From: Sva-07 sp963728355
GTDB taxonomy: Bacteria; Actinomycetota; Acidimicrobiia; Acidimicrobiales; Ilumatobacteraceae
Length of the DNA stretch: 64,000 nt
Reading direction: 5' to 3'
Assembly: GCA_963728355.1 (NCBI GenBank)
Contig: CAVSJQ010000007.1
Location: 1-64,000, forward strand
In this document: piece by piece, positions 61,109 through 64,000 of the stretch
Position numbering within the stretch: position 1 is the first letter of the stretch
Layout: each line of letters begins with the position of its first letter
Position numbers and translations under genes: made by a program
Notes under the pieces: model-generated
Database searches by the model: none
Told to the model about the DNA's origin: nothing
The model's input: only the letters and a program-made list of their open reading frames with translations

Positions 61109-62356
61109 GTGACCGTCCGACGGGGCCTGGTTGCCGGGGTGGGCACCAGCGAGGTGCCCGACCCGCGAGCGGCAGGTGGCGCAGCGGCGAAGGCCGCCCT
61201 GGCGCAGGCCGAGCAGCCCACGGCGCCCGATGTGGTGATGGTCTTCTCGACGGCGCGCCAGGACGCGGTTCGCCTCACTGAGGGCATCCGCGACGTCGTG
61301 GGCGAGGGACCAGCATTGTTCGGTGGCAACGCCAACGGCGTGATCTCGAACGACTTCGTGGGCTACGACGGGTTCCAGGTCGGCGTCGCCGCACTCTGGT
61401 TCGACGGAGTCGACGTCCAGCTCTTCAAAGAGGTCGGCGTCGCTCATCGGGAGGACGAACTCGGCAACGATCTGGGCAAGCAGATCCGCGAGGCGCTCGA
61501 CGGCGGCGACCCCCGGGACGAGACCGCACTGTTGTTCTTCTACGACTCGGTCAACCGGACGAGCGGACGCTTCCAGATGAACCTCGCCACGCCGCTGATC
61601 GACGGAATGAACCGGCACCTGTCCGACTGGCCGACGACCGCCGGAGCCCGCGTGATGGGCGACATGAAGTTCAATCCGACGTTCCAGTGGCACCGCGACG
61701 AACTGTTGCAGGACTCGGCTGTGGCGATGCTGCTGCGGGGAGGAGTCCGGATGCACACCACCGTGATCCACGGTTGTGAACCGGCGAGTGCGTACCACAC
61801 GATCACTGCGTCGGACGGGCCGACCGTCCTGCAGATCGACGGTGAACCGGCGATGGATCGCGCCGCGGATCTGCTCGGCCGCGAGTTGCTCGACGACCAC
61901 GACCACTACAAGTTCTTCGTGACGTTCGGCGTCAACCACGGCGAGCGATGGGCCGACTTCGTCGCCGCGAACTATGCGAACAAGATGGTCGTCGGTGTCG
62001 ACGCCGCACGCCGTGGCATCGTCCTCGCCGAACCGCTCGCGACGGGCACCGTCTTCCAGTTCATGCGGCGCAATTTCGAACCCGCCTACACCCACGACGC
62101 TGCAGCAACCTTGCTGGCGGAGATCGACGCGAGTGGTCGCTTGCCGGTGTTCGGTTTCTATCTCAACTGCGCGGGGCGCGGCGCGGCGTACTACGGCAAC
62201 GACGACGAGGACGCGATCCACGTCCAACGAGCCGTCGCTGATCGGTTCCCGCTGATCGGTGCCTACGAGGCGGGTGAGATCACCAGCGTGAACGGCGAGA
62301 TGCAGTTGCTCGACTGGACCGGCATTCTCAACGTCTTCACCGTGGAGGCTCGATGA
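61109..62356 (+). CDS. FIST-domain sensory protein
   Basis: A 415-residue protein with an N-terminal FIST domain (VVMVFSTARQDAVRLTEGIR, GPALFGGNANGVISNDFVGY, VGVAALWFDG) and the C-terminal FIST_C (LATGTVFQFMRRNFEPAYTH, LPVFGFYLNCAGRGAAYYGN, FPLIGAYEAGEITSVNGEMQ). FIST proteins sense small ligands, and some (NosP) bind haem and nitric oxide. The stop overlaps the cyclase start by 4 bases (ATGA). GTG 61109 is the start. Confidence 0.87.
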   Translation: MTVRRGLVAGVGTSEVPDPRAAGGAAAKAALAQAEQPTAPDVVMVFSTARQDAVRLTEGIRDVVGEGPALFGGNANGVISNDFVGYDGFQVGVAALWFDGVDVQLFKEVGVAHREDELGNDLGKQIREALDGGDPRDETALLFFYDSVNRTSGRFQMNLATPLIDGMNRHLSDWPTTAGARVMGDMKFNPTFQWHRDELLQDSAVAMLLRGGVRMHTTVIHGCEPASAYHTITASDGPTVLQIDGEPAMDRAADLLGRELLDDHDHYKFFVTFGVNHGERWADFVAANYANKMVVGVDAARRGIVLAEPLATGTVFQFMRRNFEPAYTHDAAATLLAEIDASGRLPVFGFYLNCAGRGAAYYGNDDEDAIHVQRAVADRFPLIGAYEAGEITSVNGEMQLLDWTGILNVFTVEAR

Positions 62357-63768
62357 GCGTCGCGGACGATGCCGCGCTGTCGCACGACGAGTTGCTCGCC
62401 AAGGCTGCCTACTACGAGCGGTTCGCAGACAGCGCCGCGGGCTATTTCCTCCACAGCGATTCCGAGTTGTCGCTCAACCGCCGAGCGTTGGGGGAGAAGA
62501 CGCTCGCGTTCAGGGTGCTGTCCAGTCTCCGCGACACGATCGCGATCGACGACTTCCTGGACATCGACGAGGTCTTCGATCGGACGTTGGCGCGTATTCA
62601 TGAGGTCGTTCACGTCGACAAGTCCGTGGTTTTCCGCGAGAAGACGCCGGGCGCTGGGATCTTCGGTGTGTCGAACCATCTTGGATTCAGCGATCAGATG
62701 GCCGCACGGACCAAGGCGCTGTTCTTCGAGTTCTCCGACGAGCAGCTCGAGGGCGACGGGTCGATCCTCGTCAACCGTTCGACTCGACCTTCCGAGTTCG
62801 CGATGCTCCTCCAGGAGACGCTCGGCGTCCGCTTCTTCGTGTGTGTCCCACTCGTCGCCGACGGCCGAGTCTTCGGGTACTTGTTGTCGAGCAACGACAA
62901 GGAGGCCTTTCCCTTCTATCCGCCGTTCAACCAGGGGCACCTCGAGACCTTCTCCGCGATCTCCGGTTTCCTGTCGGCCTCGTACACCAACGTCAGGCTG
63001 TACAACGATCTTCGCGACACCAAGGCGAAGCTCGAGGAGTACAACATCACGCTCGAGGACAAGGTTCGAGAACGAACCGAGGACCTCGCCGCAAACGCCG
63101 AGCAGCTTCGTGACGAGATCCAGAAGTCCGAGGAACTCCTGCTGAACATCCTGCCGCGTCAGACGGCGATCGAGTTGCGTCGGACCGGCCAGGCGGTGGC
63201 CCGCAGCTTCGACAGCGTTTCGGTCGTGTTCTCGGACATCGTCGGCTTCTCGAAGATGTCGGCTCGGCTCGATGCCCAGGAGCTGGTCGCCGAACTCGAT
63301 CAGATCTTCCGGGCATTCGATCACATCATCGACCGCAACGGGCTCGAGAAGCTCAAGACGATCGGCGACGCCTACATGTGCGCCGGCGGCATCCCCGAGG
63401 TGAACGACACCCACCCGGTCGACGCCGTGCGAGCGGCACTCGAGTGCCAGGAGTACGTCTCGGACCGAAAGCGCGAGAAGGAGCGACTGGGCAGACCGTT
63501 CTTCGAGATGCGCTTCGGTATCCACACCGGGCCCGTCGTCGCCGGGGTCGTCGGGAGCCGGAAGTTCGCGTACGACATCTGGGGCGACACCGTGAACGTG
63601 GCCGCGTTCATGGAGTCCGGTGGTCAGGTGGGCCGGGTCAACGTCTCCGGCGCGACCTACGAACACATCAAGGACCACTATCGATGCATCGCCCGCGGCA
63701 AGCGAGCGATCAAGCACGGCGTCGAAGTCGAGATGTTCTTCGTCGACGAGCCGCTCGGCAGCTCGTGA
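62353..63768 (+). CDS. GAF-domain class III nucleotide cyclase
   Basis: A 471-residue signalling protein: GAF domain (about 70-215), coiled-coil linker (220-265) and cyclase domain (283-465). Metal ligands Asp295 (VVFSDIVGFS) and Asp339 (KTIGDAYM) are present. Lys335 and Asp408 (YDIWGDTVNV) are the adenylate-type substrate pair and Asn415 is kept. The transition-state arginine, normally four residues after that Asn (N..aR), is Phe419 here (TVNVAAFMES). Activity may be reduced or depend on a partner. It is coupled to the FIST gene, which probably controls it. Confidence 0.88.
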   Translation: MSVADDAALSHDELLAKAAYYERFADSAAGYFLHSDSELSLNRRALGEKTLAFRVLSSLRDTIAIDDFLDIDEVFDRTLARIHEVVHVDKSVVFREKTPGAGIFGVSNHLGFSDQMAARTKALFFEFSDEQLEGDGSILVNRSTRPSEFAMLLQETLGVRFFVCVPLVADGRVFGYLLSSNDKEAFPFYPPFNQGHLETFSAISGFLSASYTNVRLYNDLRDTKAKLEEYNITLEDKVRERTEDLAANAEQLRDEIQKSEELLLNILPRQTAIELRRTGQAVARSFDSVSVVFSDIVGFSKMSARLDAQELVAELDQIFRAFDHIIDRNGLEKLKTIGDAYMCAGGIPEVNDTHPVDAVRAALECQEYVSDRKREKERLGRPFFEMRFGIHTGPVVAGVVGSRKFAYDIWGDTVNVAAFMESGGQVGRVNVSGATYEHIKDHYRCIARGKRAIKHGVEVEMFFVDEPLGSS

Positions 63769-64000
63769 CGCACGCCTCGCGTGGGGTCGCTCGCTGACTG
63801 GGCGGCCTCACTTCGCCGGATATTGATCGGTGCTCGACGTGCTGCAACCGTTGGCGGTCGCCCGAAGCGCCGGAGATGTGGAGGAAGTGGGCGACCGCGG
63901 ACGGACTCGGTGTCGACCGCTCGGCGCCTGGGAACGCTGCACCGGTGCCGCCCGACACATCAACGAGCTCATCAGGTTCGTCGGAGAGTTCGACCACCGT
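63769..64000. other. Window end, no supported gene
   Basis: A possible open frame on the plus strand through the window edge (PEAPEMWRKWATADGLGVDR) lacks a visible start and ribosome site. It could be the beginning of a gene continuing beyond 64000. No terminator was seen after the cyclase. Confidence 0.25.

Overview
The window is GC-rich DNA with dense genes, many GTG starts and strong third-position G/C use. The gene families (actinobacterial-type toxin-antitoxin pairs, DUF6325, DUF5661, F420/LLM-type oxidoreductase remnant, MalT-like LuxR regulators, selenocysteine formate dehydrogenase) fit an actinobacterium. An Acidimicrobiia/Ilumatobacter-like host is my best guess. That placement is inference; no rRNA or other taxonomic marker is present.

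Layout. 1-3.4 kb: small host genes (GNAT acetyltransferase, two lipoproteins, a PH-domain membrane protein). 3.7-9.85 kb: an integrative mobilizable element with tyrosine integrase, XRE repressor, divergent control region, excisionase-like protein, winged-helix protein and a MobF relaxase-helicase whose C-terminus is frameshifted. 10.1-16.8 kb: a very large secreted RHS/YD-repeat polymorphic toxin and a small putative immunity gene. 17.3-19.4 kb: two toxin-antitoxin loci, the second (XRE-MNT/HepT) with a broken toxin, and a tRNA-3'-end-like scar with a long hairpin. 19.4-27.8 kb: a minus-strand respiratory block cydA-cydB-fdhA-fdhB-nrfD-like-fdhD. fdhA reads through an in-frame UGA as selenocysteine and has a bacterial SECIS-type hairpin directly after it. 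27.8-33.1 kb: two inverted copies of a DUF1275 gene, one intact and one a pseudogene, flank a ClC channel and a LuxR regulator. 33-39.5 kb: accessory and decaying DNA with a multi-pass protein, a broken DUF1269-like gene, a tRNA scar, two more TA modules, an integrase pseudogene and a glycosyltransferase pseudogene. 39.8-50.8 kb: DUF2252, a second LuxR/MalT-like regulator and an ion-transport block (DUF1269, SulP, ClC, TMEM175-like, P-type ATPase). 50.8-57.9 kb: small envelope proteins, a TetR regulator, a DszB-like sulfinate desulfinase homologue, DUF6325, a rhodanese, a 157-bp scar copied from the 17.8-kb TA locus and a VTT-type membrane protein. 58-63.8 kb: one dense plus-strand run of a ferritin-like protein, an unknown partner, an OsmC protein, a FIST sensor and a GAF-class III cyclase.

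How the genes work together. The Fdh proteins should oxidise formate and pass electrons through the iron-sulfur and membrane subunits to quinone; CydAB can reoxidise quinol with oxygen, and FdhD activates the FdhA cofactor. The 28-51 kb region concentrates anion, sulfate, potassium and cation transport beside two large STAND-type LuxR regulators, which suggests ionic or pH stress. The last operon links a FIST sensor to a nucleotide cyclase by a 4-bp start/stop overlap, so ligand sensing probably feeds cyclic-nucleotide signalling, although the cyclase lacks its usual transition-state arginine. The mobile segments show repeated insertion and decay: truncated paralogues, tRNA-like scars, broken integrases and short dispersed duplications.
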